Assembly (NCBI RefSeq): GCF_019683595.1
Contig: NZ_JADGHZ010000024.1
Location: 1-33,532 of the forward strand
DNA: 33,532 nucleotides
Source: Sphaerobacter sp.
GTDB taxonomy: Bacteria; Chloroflexota; Chloroflexia; Thermomicrobiales; Thermomicrobiaceae
Direction of reading: 5' to 3'
Position numbers and translations under genes: made by a program. The notes beneath the pieces were generated by a model. The model made no database searches, was not told where the DNA came from, and worked only from the letters and a program-made list of their open reading frames with translations. Positions 24,638 to 31,681 of this stretch are shown one piece after another (the first letter of the stretch is position 1; every line of letters begins with the position of its first letter).

Positions 24638-25660
24638 GTGCCGCTGAAGATCGATGTCTTTTGTCACTTCTTCCCGACGCGCTACTGGCAGGCGATGCTG
24701 GATCAGGCCGCGGGCTCAGCCTATATGCAGAAGCGCGTGCGGGGGATTGCCGCGCTCCATGATCTGGACGAGCGTCTCCGGCTGATGGAGCCACATGAGA
24801 ACTACGTGCAGGTGTTGTCCCTGCCTGGACCGCCGATCGAGGCGTTCTGCCCGCCGGAGAAGGCTCCGGAGCTGGCTCGGATCGGCAACGAGGGGATGGC
24901 GGAGCTGGTCGACCGCTATCCCGACCGCTTCGTCGGCTTCATCGCCGGGCTCCCGATGAACAACCCGGATGCGGCCGTGCGTGAGGCGGAACACGCCATC
25001 ACGCAACTCGGTGCCACCGGAGTCCAGATCTACACCAACGTGAACGGCGCGCCGCTGGATCAGGACGTCTATCTGCCGCTCTTTGCCCTCATGGCGGAGC
25101 ACGACCTCCCGATCTGGGTGCACCCGTCGCGCGAGCCCGACGTGCCCGACTACCGCACGGAGGAGCGCTCCAAGTACGACATCTGGTGGGCCTTCGGCTG
25201 GCCCTACGAGACGAGCGTCTTCATGGCGCGGATGGTCTTCTGGGGCCTGTTCGACCGCTTCCCGAACATCAAGATCATTACCCACCACATGGGCGGGATG
25301 ATCCCGTACTTCGAGGGGCGCGTCGGCTTCGGGCTCGACTCGCTGGGCCGGCGCACCGACGAGGCGGAGGACCTGGAGGCGCGACAGCGGCTCCAGCACC
25401 GGCCATACGACTACTTCCGCCGCTTCTACGCCGACACGGCGCTCTTCGGGGCGCTCCCGGCAACCGAGTGTGGCCTGGCATTCTTCGGCACCGAGCGCGT
25501 CTTGTTCGCCTCCGACTTCCCCTTCGACCCGAAGGGTGGGGCGCTGTTCATCGGCGAGACCGTGCGCGTGGTGGAGAACATGACGGCATCGGCGGAGGAC
25601 AAGCAGGCCATCTTCGAGGGCAACGCCCGGCGGCTGCTGCGGTTGCGCCTCCCCGACTAG
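24638..25660 (+). CDS. Amidohydrolase-family protein (ACMSD-like decarboxylase/hydrolase)
   Basis: A 340-residue metal-dependent TIM-barrel protein of the amidohydrolase_2 / ACMSD group, which includes aminocarboxymuconate-semialdehyde, resorcylate and 5-carboxyvanillate decarboxylases and some hydrolases. Barrel landmarks: VHPSRE (H162), ITHHMGGMIPYFEGR (H216, H217) and ASDFPFDPKGG (D293). The N-terminal metal motif, usually HxH, reads DVFCHFFP, so F8 stands in place of the first histidine while H10 is kept. This may be a subfamily trait; I recall similar DVFCH starts in annotated amidohydrolases but cannot confirm. GTG 24638 is preceded by AAGGGAG at a long spacing. It likely acts on the ring or ring-cleavage product of the imported compound; this is inference. 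Confidence 0.82.
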   Translation: MPLKIDVFCHFFPTRYWQAMLDQAAGSAYMQKRVRGIAALHDLDERLRLMEPHENYVQVLSLPGPPIEAFCPPEKAPELARIGNEGMAELVDRYPDRFVGFIAGLPMNNPDAAVREAEHAITQLGATGVQIYTNVNGAPLDQDVYLPLFALMAEHDLPIWVHPSREPDVPDYRTEERSKYDIWWAFGWPYETSVFMARMVFWGLFDRFPNIKIITHHMGGMIPYFEGRVGFGLDSLGRRTDEAEDLEARQRLQHRPYDYFRRFYADTALFGALPATECGLAFFGTERVLFASDFPFDPKGGALFIGETVRVVENMTASAEDKQAIFEGNARRLLRLRLPD

Positions 25661-25957
25661 CATGGTCGCGCGGGCAGATGCGGGCGTGCCGTGCCGGGGG
25701 TCCTTGACCGTGGTCGGCTTGCGACCTACACTGGAGCGGGCCGAGACCGGGGATGCGTTGGGACGGGGCGTTCCGCCCCGCCCTGCCGTGCGCGACGCGC
25801 GTAGGATGCGTCGTTTGCGCCGGGATCACGGTGGCTGTGCCGCGCCGGCGGCTGCCGTCGCCCGCCGCCCAGGGGCAGCGGGCCGCGCGGCATGCGTCGG
25901 TGGGCCGTCGCCGTGGGTGCGGCCAACGGGCAGGTAGTACGGAAAGGACGGTCAGCC
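25661..25957. other. Intergenic leader of the LigM-like gene
   Basis: This 297-nt gap contains a strong promoter at 25704-25732 and then a leader of about 220 nt. The leader includes a GC-rich hairpin near 25763-25779 (CGGGGCG-TTC-CGCCCCG) and other G/C-rich inverted segments. No coding frame is credible. Confidence 0.5.
25704..25732 (+). promoter_or_regulatory. Promoter of the LigM-like demethylase gene
   Basis: TTGACC (25704-25709) and TACACT (25727-25732) are separated by exactly 17 nt. It would start transcription near 25739 and express the demethylase independently of the transporter genes. Confidence 0.6.
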
Positions 25958-27358
25958 ATGAGTTCCGCTGCCAAGCCGCGGAGCTTGCAGGACATCGTCG
26001 ACAGTGTGCCCAATATCGCCCAGTACCTGTACAACAACCAGACCGGCCCCCGGATCTACCCGGTGGTGCAGCCTGAGTACACCAACTGGCGCGATGAGCA
26101 GCGGTCCTGGCGGGAGACGGCCTGTCTGTTCGACCTCTCCTACCACATGACCGACCTGTATGTGAGCGGGCCGGATGCCTTCCGCCTGCTGGAGCGGCTG
26201 TCGATCAACAGCTTCAAGGGGTTCAAGCCGGGGCGGGCCAAGCAGATGGTGGCCTGCAGCCCGGCCGGCTACGTCATCGGCGACGTGATCCTGTTCTACC
26301 TGGACGAGGAGTCGTTCAACCTCGTCGGGCGCCCCTCGGTGCACAACTGGGTGCAGTTCCACGCCGAGACAGGCGGCTACGATGTCAAGCTCGAGCGCGA
26401 TGAGTGGGCGGTGGGCGACCCCAACCGGCGGCGCAAGGTGTTCCGCTTCCAGGTGCAGGGGCCGAACGCCACGCAGATCCTGGAGAAGCTGAACGGTGGG
26501 CCACTGCCCGACGTCAAGTTCTTCCACATGGGCTGGATCACCATCGCCGGGCACCAGGTGCGGATGTTGCACCACGGGATGTCCGGGGTGGCCGGCGCCG
26601 AGCTGATCGGGCCGTTCGAGCACGGGCCGGAGGTCAAGGCGGCGATCGTCGAGGCGGGTAAGGAGTTCGGCCTGCGCCAGGTCGGCTCGCGGGCGTACGC
26701 CACCAACACGCTGGAGTCGGGCTGGATCCCCTCACCGCTGCCGGCGGTGTACACGGGCGAGGAGCTGCGGGCCTACCGCGAGTGGCTGCCGGCGGCCAGC
26801 TACGAGGGGGGCGGCGCCATCGGCGGGAGCTTCGTCTCGGACAACATCGAGGATTACTACCTCGACCCGTGGGAGTTGGGCTACGGGCCGATCCTCAAGT
26901 TCGACCACGACTTCATCGGGCGCGAAGCGCTGGAGGAGATGGCCAAGCAGCCGCACCGCAAGAAGGTGACGCTGGCCTGGAACGGCGAGGATGTCGCCAA
27001 GGTCTTCGCCTCGCTGTTCGGCAAGGACACGCCGGGCAAGCACATCGACCTGCCGCTGTCGCAGTACGCCACCTGGATGTACGACAAGGTGGTGAACGCG
27101 CAGGGCGAGACGGTGGGCATCTCCACCTTCTGCGGCTATAGCTGGAACGAGCGGTCGATGCTGTCGCTGGCGATGCTGGACGAGGCGTATGCCGAGCCGG
27201 GCACCGAGGTGACGCTGATCTGGGGCGAGCCGGACGGTGGCTCGCGCAAGCCGTCGATCGAGCCGCACCAGCAGTTCGAGATTCGGGCCACGGTCGGGCC
27301 GGTGCCGTATGCCGAGCCGGCGCGGCAGTACCGCGCGCAATTGCAGCAGCGCCGCTAG
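25958..27358 (+). CDS. LigM/DesA-like tetrahydrofolate-dependent O-demethylase (GcvT fold)
   Basis: A 466-residue aminomethyltransferase-fold protein. It resembles LigM and DesA of Sphingobium, which move the methyl group of vanillate, 3-O-methylgallate or syringate to tetrahydrofolate, giving 5-methyl-THF and the phenol. Recognised features, from memory: YPVVQPEYTNWRDEQRSWRE near 40-59, LFDLSYHMTDLYVSGPDA, KQMVACSPAGYVIGD, GRPSVHNWVQFHAETGG, VQGPNA, QVGSRAYATNTLESGWIPSP near 247-266, and the C-terminal barrel with FDHDFIGREAL. Glycine-cleavage GcvT is much shorter, and this lacks its typical start. N- or S-demethylation is an alternative. ATG 25958 has AAAGGAC upstream. A terminator follows; metF faces it, fitting recycling of the methyl group. 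Confidence 0.85.
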   Translation: MSSAAKPRSLQDIVDSVPNIAQYLYNNQTGPRIYPVVQPEYTNWRDEQRSWRETACLFDLSYHMTDLYVSGPDAFRLLERLSINSFKGFKPGRAKQMVACSPAGYVIGDVILFYLDEESFNLVGRPSVHNWVQFHAETGGYDVKLERDEWAVGDPNRRRKVFRFQVQGPNATQILEKLNGGPLPDVKFFHMGWITIAGHQVRMLHHGMSGVAGAELIGPFEHGPEVKAAIVEAGKEFGLRQVGSRAYATNTLESGWIPSPLPAVYTGEELRAYREWLPAASYEGGGAIGGSFVSDNIEDYYLDPWELGYGPILKFDHDFIGREALEEMAKQPHRKKVTLAWNGEDVAKVFASLFGKDTPGKHIDLPLSQYATWMYDKVVNAQGETVGISTFCGYSWNERSMLSLAMLDEAYAEPGTEVTLIWGEPDGGSRKPSIEPHQQFEIRATVGPVPYAEPARQYRAQLQQRR

Positions 27359-27388
27359 CCGCGTCGTTCGCGGGATGGCACACACCAA

Positions 27389-27412
27389 GCCCCGGGGGCA
27401 TTCCCCCGGGGC
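27389..27412. terminator. Terminator between LigM-like gene and metF
   Basis: GCCCCGGGGG (27389-27398) and CCCCCGGGGC (27403-27412) form a perfect 10-bp stem with the loop CATT. On the plus strand CACATTTT follows, so it is a good Rho-independent terminator for the upstream gene. Because metF converges, it may serve both directions. Confidence 0.85.
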
Positions 27413-27446
27413 CACATTTTGCTGGGCTCTGGGTGGGCGCTTATGG

Positions 27447-28301
27447 CTATGCCGAACCGTCGCCCGGACACCCGAGCTCGCGCTGCTTTTCCTGCACCCA
27501 CTTGACGGTGGATTCCACCGCGTTGAACGTGCTCCAGTGGACGCCGATGATTCGGTCGCGAGCGGCGTCGGCCGACTCGGCCAACTCCCCGATGGTCGCC
27601 CATGGGTCGTAGCGCGCGCCGCCGGTCAGCACGAACCGCGCGAGACCCCGCTGCTTCTCGAGGTAGCGGAGCGACGCACCGATCCCCAGCCGCATGGCGA
27701 TCCGCACCAGCCGGTCGAAGCGGATCGTGCCCGGAAGACAGAGGTAGAGGGGCAGCGTGAAACCGGCCGCGGTCGCGTCATTGATCCACTTCAGCATCGC
27801 CTCCGGGTTGAAACTGATCTGCATGATGGCGTAGGAGGCATAGCGCTGCTTCGCCAGGAGCGCGGACGTGAGCGCGTCGTCGGAGATCTTCGGGTGCCCC
27901 TCCGGGTAGGCGCCGATGCCGATGGTGCTCGGGCGCTGCGGCAGCGTCGCGAGTGACTCCAGCAGGTCCAGCGCGCTCTCGAACTCCCCGACCGGTCGAT
28001 CCGGGTCGCCGCCGATGACGAACACCTCATCGATGCCGAGCTCCATCAATCGGGCGATGATGCGCTCAAGCTGGGACGGCCCGGCGATACCCCGTGCCGT
28101 GAGATGCGGCACGACCCGAACCCCGCGCCGGTGCAGATCCTCCGTGAGCGCGAGCGTGGCGTCGATGCCGAGGTCCGGCGAGACCGTCACGGTTACCTTC
28201 ATCGAGGATGGCACGAGCGGGGCGAGCTTCTCGGCCGTAATCGTTGGGAGCACCTCGAGCCGCGAGTCCCCCAAGACGCGACACGCCCACGAGTTGTCCA
28301 T
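27447..28301 (-). CDS. Methylenetetrahydrofolate reductase family protein
   Basis: A 284-residue MetF-type TIM-barrel flavoprotein that interconverts 5,10-methylene-THF and 5-methyl-THF. Features include LEVLPTITAEKLAPLV near the start (position of the catalytic glutamate region), PHLTARGI (equivalent of the VxHLT motif), EVFVIGGDPDRPVGEF (equivalent of the RGDxP loop holding the catalytic aspartate) and IGIGAYPEGHPK (equivalent of gVAxYPExH). All point to MetF, though the GGDPD loop differs from the classic RGD. ATG 28301 has GGAGGGGAG upstream. Facing the LigM-like gene across a terminator, it probably oxidises the 5-methyl-THF made there; a biosynthetic MetF role is also possible. It has its own promoter at 28437-28466. 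Confidence 0.87.
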   Translation of the reverse strand: MDNSWACRVLGDSRLEVLPTITAEKLAPLVPSSMKVTVTVSPDLGIDATLALTEDLHRRGVRVVPHLTARGIAGPSQLERIIARLMELGIDEVFVIGGDPDRPVGEFESALDLLESLATLPQRPSTIGIGAYPEGHPKISDDALTSALLAKQRYASYAIMQISFNPEAMLKWINDATAAGFTLPLYLCLPGTIRFDRLVRIAMRLGIGASLRYLEKQRGLARFVLTGGARYDPWATIGELAESADAARDRIIGVHWSTFNAVESTVKWVQEKQRELGCPGDGSA

Positions 28302-28329
28302 GCGTTCGCTCCCCTCCCGCTTCGGTCGG

Positions 28330-28412
28330 GCACGCCGTTCGGGCTAGCGCCAAACGGCATGCACTGTTCTGGCAACGGGGACACTCCGGCACACGCCGTT
28401 CGGCCCGTTGCC
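28330..28412 (-). promoter_or_regulatory. Structured leader / repeated motif upstream of metF
   Basis: Within the predicted metF 5' leader, CCCGTTGCC pairs with GGCAACGGG around a 24-nt loop. Next to it, GCACGCCGTTCG and CAAACGGCATGC are near-complementary (10 of 12). A third GCCGTTCGG copy sits inside the first loop. It could be a cis-regulatory RNA or a cluster of operator half-sites. I do not recognise it as a SAM or THF riboswitch. Confidence 0.4.
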
Positions 28413-28436
28413 CCGCTGCTTCGCACGTTCGTGCCG

Positions 28437-28466
28437 ATTGTAGGTGCTTCACGGATGCTGTCGCAA
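28437..28466 (-). promoter_or_regulatory. Promoter of metF
   Basis: On the minus strand TTGCGA (28466-28461) and TACAAT (28442-28437) are separated by 18 nt. Transcription would begin near 28430, giving a leader of about 130 nt. Confidence 0.55.
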
Positions 28467-28558
28467 CGTCGCCCCATGCGGGGTCGCGCGCTCGGGAGTT
28501 CTGAGGCGCACGACGTGCTTGCTCAGGCGTGTACGAGCGTTCTCGTTGATCGCACGGG

Positions 28559-28587
28559 TTGACCAGCGCAGCAGACGCCTTTAGAAT
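28559..28587 (+). promoter_or_regulatory. Promoter of the family-1 receptor operon
   Basis: TTGACC (28559-28564) and TAGAAT (28582-28587) with a 17-nt spacer form one of the best promoter matches in the window. Transcription would start near 28594, about 47 nt before the start codon at 28641. Confidence 0.65.
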
Positions 28588-28640
28588 GCCATTGGCCGAA
28601 TCTCCGGGGTACACAACAAGCGAGATCGATGGGAGGCAAC

Positions 28641-29858
28641 GTGGATCGTCTTCTGTCGCGACGTGACGTGCTGCGTTACAGTGCCTTCTCCTTCGTCACC
28701 CTCGGCGCGAGTGCCCTGTTGAGTGCGTGTGGCGGTGGATCCGAGTCGCCGACGCAGGAAGCCGCGGCTCAAACAACGCCCACGCCGACGGAGGCCCCGG
28801 CGACGGCCGCCGCGTCGCCCACCGAAAGTGCTTCCCCTTCCGCGAGCCCAGAGGCGGAGTCCTCGCCCACAGCGAGTGGGTCGACCGCCGCGTGGGACGA
28901 GGTCGTCGCCCAGGCGAAGGAAGAGGGACAGCTCGTGCTCTATGACGGGCACGGCGGCGCGATTCCCACCATCGGATATGCGGCGGAGCAGTTCCAGTCC
29001 GAGTACGGCATCCAGGTCGACGTCTCGGCCATGCGCGCCAGTGAGGGGCAGGAGCGCGTCCGTGTCGAGCAGCAGGCCGGCCAGCCCGTTGCCGACCTCG
29101 TGACGATCGGGTCGACGCAGGCCTGGCTCATGATCAACCAGGACAAGACGGTCCAGCCGATCGGGGATCTCCCCAACCTCTCGCGAGTCTCGCAGGAGGT
29201 CATGGCTCAGGCTGAAGGATTCGGCCTGACCGAGCACGCCGTATTTGAAGCCATTCAGGTGTATGGGGTTCTGGTCAATACGCGATTGGTGCCCGAGGGT
29301 GAGGAGCCCAAGACCTGGCAGGATGTCCTCGATCCCAAGTGGAGCGGCCAGATCGTCATGGACGATCCCCGGGCCATCGGTGGCGGGTTCGTCTTCTTCT
29401 CCGCCGCGCTCGTTGCGCTGGGTGAGGATTTCCTCCGGAACCTCGCGGCCCAGAAGCCGGTGCTGACCCGGAACATCGCCGATTCGGCCAACCGCGTCGC
29501 ACGTGGCGAGTTCGCGCTGATGATCCCGTTTGCGCTGGGTCTCTTCCCGCAGGTGAAGGATGTCCCGACGGTCAAGGTCGTGATGCCGGAACCGGGCGCG
29601 CCGTTCGTCCTCCAGGGCATCTCCATCCCGGCCCAGGTGCGCCACCCGAACGCGGCTCGGCTCTTCATCGACTACCTGCTGTCGGACAAGGTTCAAGAGC
29701 ATCTCGCCGCCAACTACCTGCGTCCGGTCGTGGATTCCGCGCTGGACGCGGCGCCGCCGGAGGCGCGGGATCTGCTGTCCGCCCCGCTCTTGGGAACCTC
29801 CGATCCGCCGCGCAGCGAGGAGCGGCTGGCGCTCGCTGCGGAGATCTTCACGGACTGA
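28641..29858 (+). CDS. Family-1 ABC transporter substrate-binding lipoprotein (Fe3+/polyamine type)
   Basis: A 405-residue receptor of the FbpA/AfuA/PotD-like group. Signal: twin arginine (LSRRDVLRY, R7-R8) and lipobox with C30 (ALLSAC), then a T/P/A/S-rich linker (about 35-75). The receptor domain begins WDEVVAQAKEEGQLVLYDGHGG, the common 'A..EG.v.vY' pattern, with later VYGVLVNTRLVPEGEEPKTWQDVLDPKWSGQIVM and a C-terminal PNAARLFIDYLLSDKVQE. These are typical of iron(III), phosphonate, thiamine and organic-acid receptors, so ligand is open. The GTG at 28641 has GGGAGG 4 nt upstream; ATG 28629, four codons earlier, lacks a clear ribosome site. A hairpin separates it from the permease. Confidence 0.87.
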   Translation: MDRLLSRRDVLRYSAFSFVTLGASALLSACGGGSESPTQEAAAQTTPTPTEAPATAAASPTESASPSASPEAESSPTASGSTAAWDEVVAQAKEEGQLVLYDGHGGAIPTIGYAAEQFQSEYGIQVDVSAMRASEGQERVRVEQQAGQPVADLVTIGSTQAWLMINQDKTVQPIGDLPNLSRVSQEVMAQAEGFGLTEHAVFEAIQVYGVLVNTRLVPEGEEPKTWQDVLDPKWSGQIVMDDPRAIGGGFVFFSAALVALGEDFLRNLAAQKPVLTRNIADSANRVARGEFALMIPFALGLFPQVKDVPTVKVVMPEPGAPFVLQGISIPAQVRHPNAARLFIDYLLSDKVQEHLAANYLRPVVDSALDAAPPEARDLLSAPLLGTSDPPRSEERLALAAEIFTD

Positions 29859-29885
29859 GGCGCGCGGCCGGACTCACCATGGTAC

Positions 29886-29932
29886 CGCGGTTGGCGGATC
29901 ACGCCGTCTCGCACGGTGTGCCGCCGACCGCG
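29886..29932 (+). other. Long intergenic hairpin between receptor and permease genes
   Basis: CGCGGTTGGCGG (29886-29897) and CCGCCGACCGCG (29921-29932) pair over 12 bp with one G-U, enclosing 23 nt that can form a small inner stem (CCGT/ACGG). It ends just before the permease ribosome site. This is the usual place for an element that keeps receptor mRNA more abundant than permease mRNA; no T-run follows. Confidence 0.55.
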
Positions 29933-29949
29933 CTGGAAGCGAGAGGTCC

Positions 29950-31671
29950 ATGGCGATCGCAGATATCATGAGGCAGTCGCGCCGCCGCACGTCGACCGTG
30001 CTCACCGGTCCCGTCTTGCTCCTAGTGATTGTGGCGGTCTTGACGGTCTCGCCGGTGCTGCTCCTCGCCTATGGCGGTCTGCGGGATGCCCCCATCGGTG
30101 CGCCCGGCAACCTGACGCTGGACAACATCTCCCGCCTCGTTCTCTCCTCGGCCTGGCTGGTCATCCTGGAGACCGCGGTCATCTCGGCATCGGCCGTGAT
30201 CGGTGGCTTCCTGGTCGGCGGGGTCGCACTCGCCTGGCTGGTGGGCCGCACCAATCTGCCGGGTGCGTCCTTCTTCGAGGCGGTGCTCACCCTGCCGCTG
30301 TACATCCCTCCGATCATGATGGCCGTCGCCTGGGCCATGCTCGGCGCCCCGCGGGTCGGTCTCCTGAACGTGATCTCGCGGGAGACGCTGGGGTTCGAAG
30401 TCCTGGATGTCTACTCGCACACCGGCGTTATCTGGTACCTCCTGGTGTTCAGCGTCGCCTTTCAACTCAGCTTCGCCGCCAGCGCTTTCCGCACCTTTGA
30501 TGCGTCGCTGGAGGAGGCGGGGCGTGTCTCCGGAGCCCGTCCATTCCGGGTGCTGGTTCGTATCGTCGTCCCGCTGCTCTTCCCGATCCTGTCCGGGGTG
30601 TTTCTCTACTCCCTGGTGCGCTCCTTCGAGGCATTCGAAGGCCCCCTCCTCTTGGGTGCCCAGGCTGGTGTGGACATGATCTCGGTGGAGATCTACGACC
30701 TGGTGCAGAATCGGCTCCCCCCGGACTACCCGATGGCGTCCATCATGGGGGTGTTCTCAGTGCTCATCGTCCTGCCGCTGACGTGGTATCAGTGGCACGT
30801 GTTGGGGCGGCGGAGCTTCACCGTCCTGGGCGCCAGAGGGTACAAGTCGGGTTCGTACGACCTCGGCGTGTGGAAGATCCCCGCCTTCCTCCTCTGCGTC
30901 CTGGCGACCGTGCTGGTGGTCTTCCTACCGATCTCTCAGCTCGTGCTGGGCTCCTTCACCCGGTTCTTCGGCGTCTTCGAAGCCGGCTTTACCCTGGACC
31001 ATTACTCCAGCGTCCTGCACAACGGCCAGCTTCTGCGGGCGCTGCGGAACTCGGCGGTCCTGGGGACGATCGGGGCGACGCTCGCCCTCCTCCTGAGCGG
31101 CCTGGTGGCGTACGTGATCGCCCGTGGCCGTACCGTCCCGCGCTGGGTGCGGATAACCCTGAATTTCCTGAGCTGGCTCCCGCTCACGGTGCCGGGCATC
31201 GTGCTCGCGCTCGGCTTCCTCTGGCTCTACGCCTTCGCGCCCATCCCGCTCTACGCGACGCGGGTGGGACTGGTGATCGCCTACGTGGTGCTGGTCCTGC
31301 CGCTGGCGGCGCGCGCCATGGTGGGGTCGCTGTCGCAGATTTCGGCCGACATCGAGGAAGCCGGCCGGGTCGCCGGGAGTGGCTGGCTGCGGACCGTCGT
31401 CACCATCCTGATCCCGCTGATCTGGCCCTCGGCCATGGTCGCGTGGATCCTGGCCTTCGTCGGGATCTTCCGCGACCTGAGCACGTCGGTGCTCCTGGTG
31501 CCCCCCGGGCAGCCGGTGTTCTCCACCGCGCTCCTGGAACTGTGGGGCGTGGGCAAGATCGAAGAGGTCTGCGTCTTGTCCGTCCTCGCCATGCTCCCGA
31601 TGGTGGTGGCGCGATACCTGGTTGGCCGCCTGCAGGGTTACGAGATGCGGATGCGGTCGACCAGCCGGTGA
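29950..31671 (+). CDS. Fused two-domain ABC transporter permease (AfuB/FbpB type)
   Basis: A 573-residue membrane protein made of two homologous permease halves. Each half has about six hydrophobic segments and one EAA loop: EEAGRVSGARPFRVLVRIVVP near 188-208 and EEAGRVAGSGWLRTVVTILIP near 470-490, the sites that contact the ATPase dimer. This layout is typical of iron(III), thiamine and related family-1 importers. ATG 29950 follows GAGAGG. The matching ATPase is not in the window; the next genes encode a dehydratase and a HAD-like protein, so the ATPase may lie beyond the right edge. Together with the preceding receptor it forms an importer for an unknown solute. Confidence 0.92.
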   Translation: MAIADIMRQSRRRTSTVLTGPVLLLVIVAVLTVSPVLLLAYGGLRDAPIGAPGNLTLDNISRLVLSSAWLVILETAVISASAVIGGFLVGGVALAWLVGRTNLPGASFFEAVLTLPLYIPPIMMAVAWAMLGAPRVGLLNVISRETLGFEVLDVYSHTGVIWYLLVFSVAFQLSFAASAFRTFDASLEEAGRVSGARPFRVLVRIVVPLLFPILSGVFLYSLVRSFEAFEGPLLLGAQAGVDMISVEIYDLVQNRLPPDYPMASIMGVFSVLIVLPLTWYQWHVLGRRSFTVLGARGYKSGSYDLGVWKIPAFLLCVLATVLVVFLPISQLVLGSFTRFFGVFEAGFTLDHYSSVLHNGQLLRALRNSAVLGTIGATLALLLSGLVAYVIARGRTVPRWVRITLNFLSWLPLTVPGIVLALGFLWLYAFAPIPLYATRVGLVIAYVVLVLPLAARAMVGSLSQISADIEEAGRVAGSGWLRTVVTILIPLIWPSAMVAWILAFVGIFRDLSTSVLLVPPGQPVFSTALLELWGVGKIEEVCVLSVLAMLPMVVARYLVGRLQGYEMRMRSTSR

Positions 31672-31681
31672 GGGAGGTTCG

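Larger units (their letters stand above)
28302..28640. other. Divergent regulatory region, metF / family-1 receptor operon
   Basis: This 339-nt region holds a promoter for each side (28437-28466 minus; 28559-28587 plus). It also has three copies of a GCCGTT-centred motif (28330-28341, inverted at 28351-28362, and 28391-28402), a 9-bp inverted repeat GGCAACGGG/CCCGTTGCC (28371-28379 with 28404-28412), and palindromes GCACG-TT-CGTGC (28423-28434) and CCCC-ATGC-GGGG (28472-28483). The first set falls in the predicted metF leader RNA. Confidence 0.55.

Noticed and set aside
25958-27358. Glycine-cleavage T protein (GcvT)
   Set aside because: The protein is about 100 residues longer and its sequence blocks resemble LigM/DesA; no other glycine-cleavage genes are nearby.
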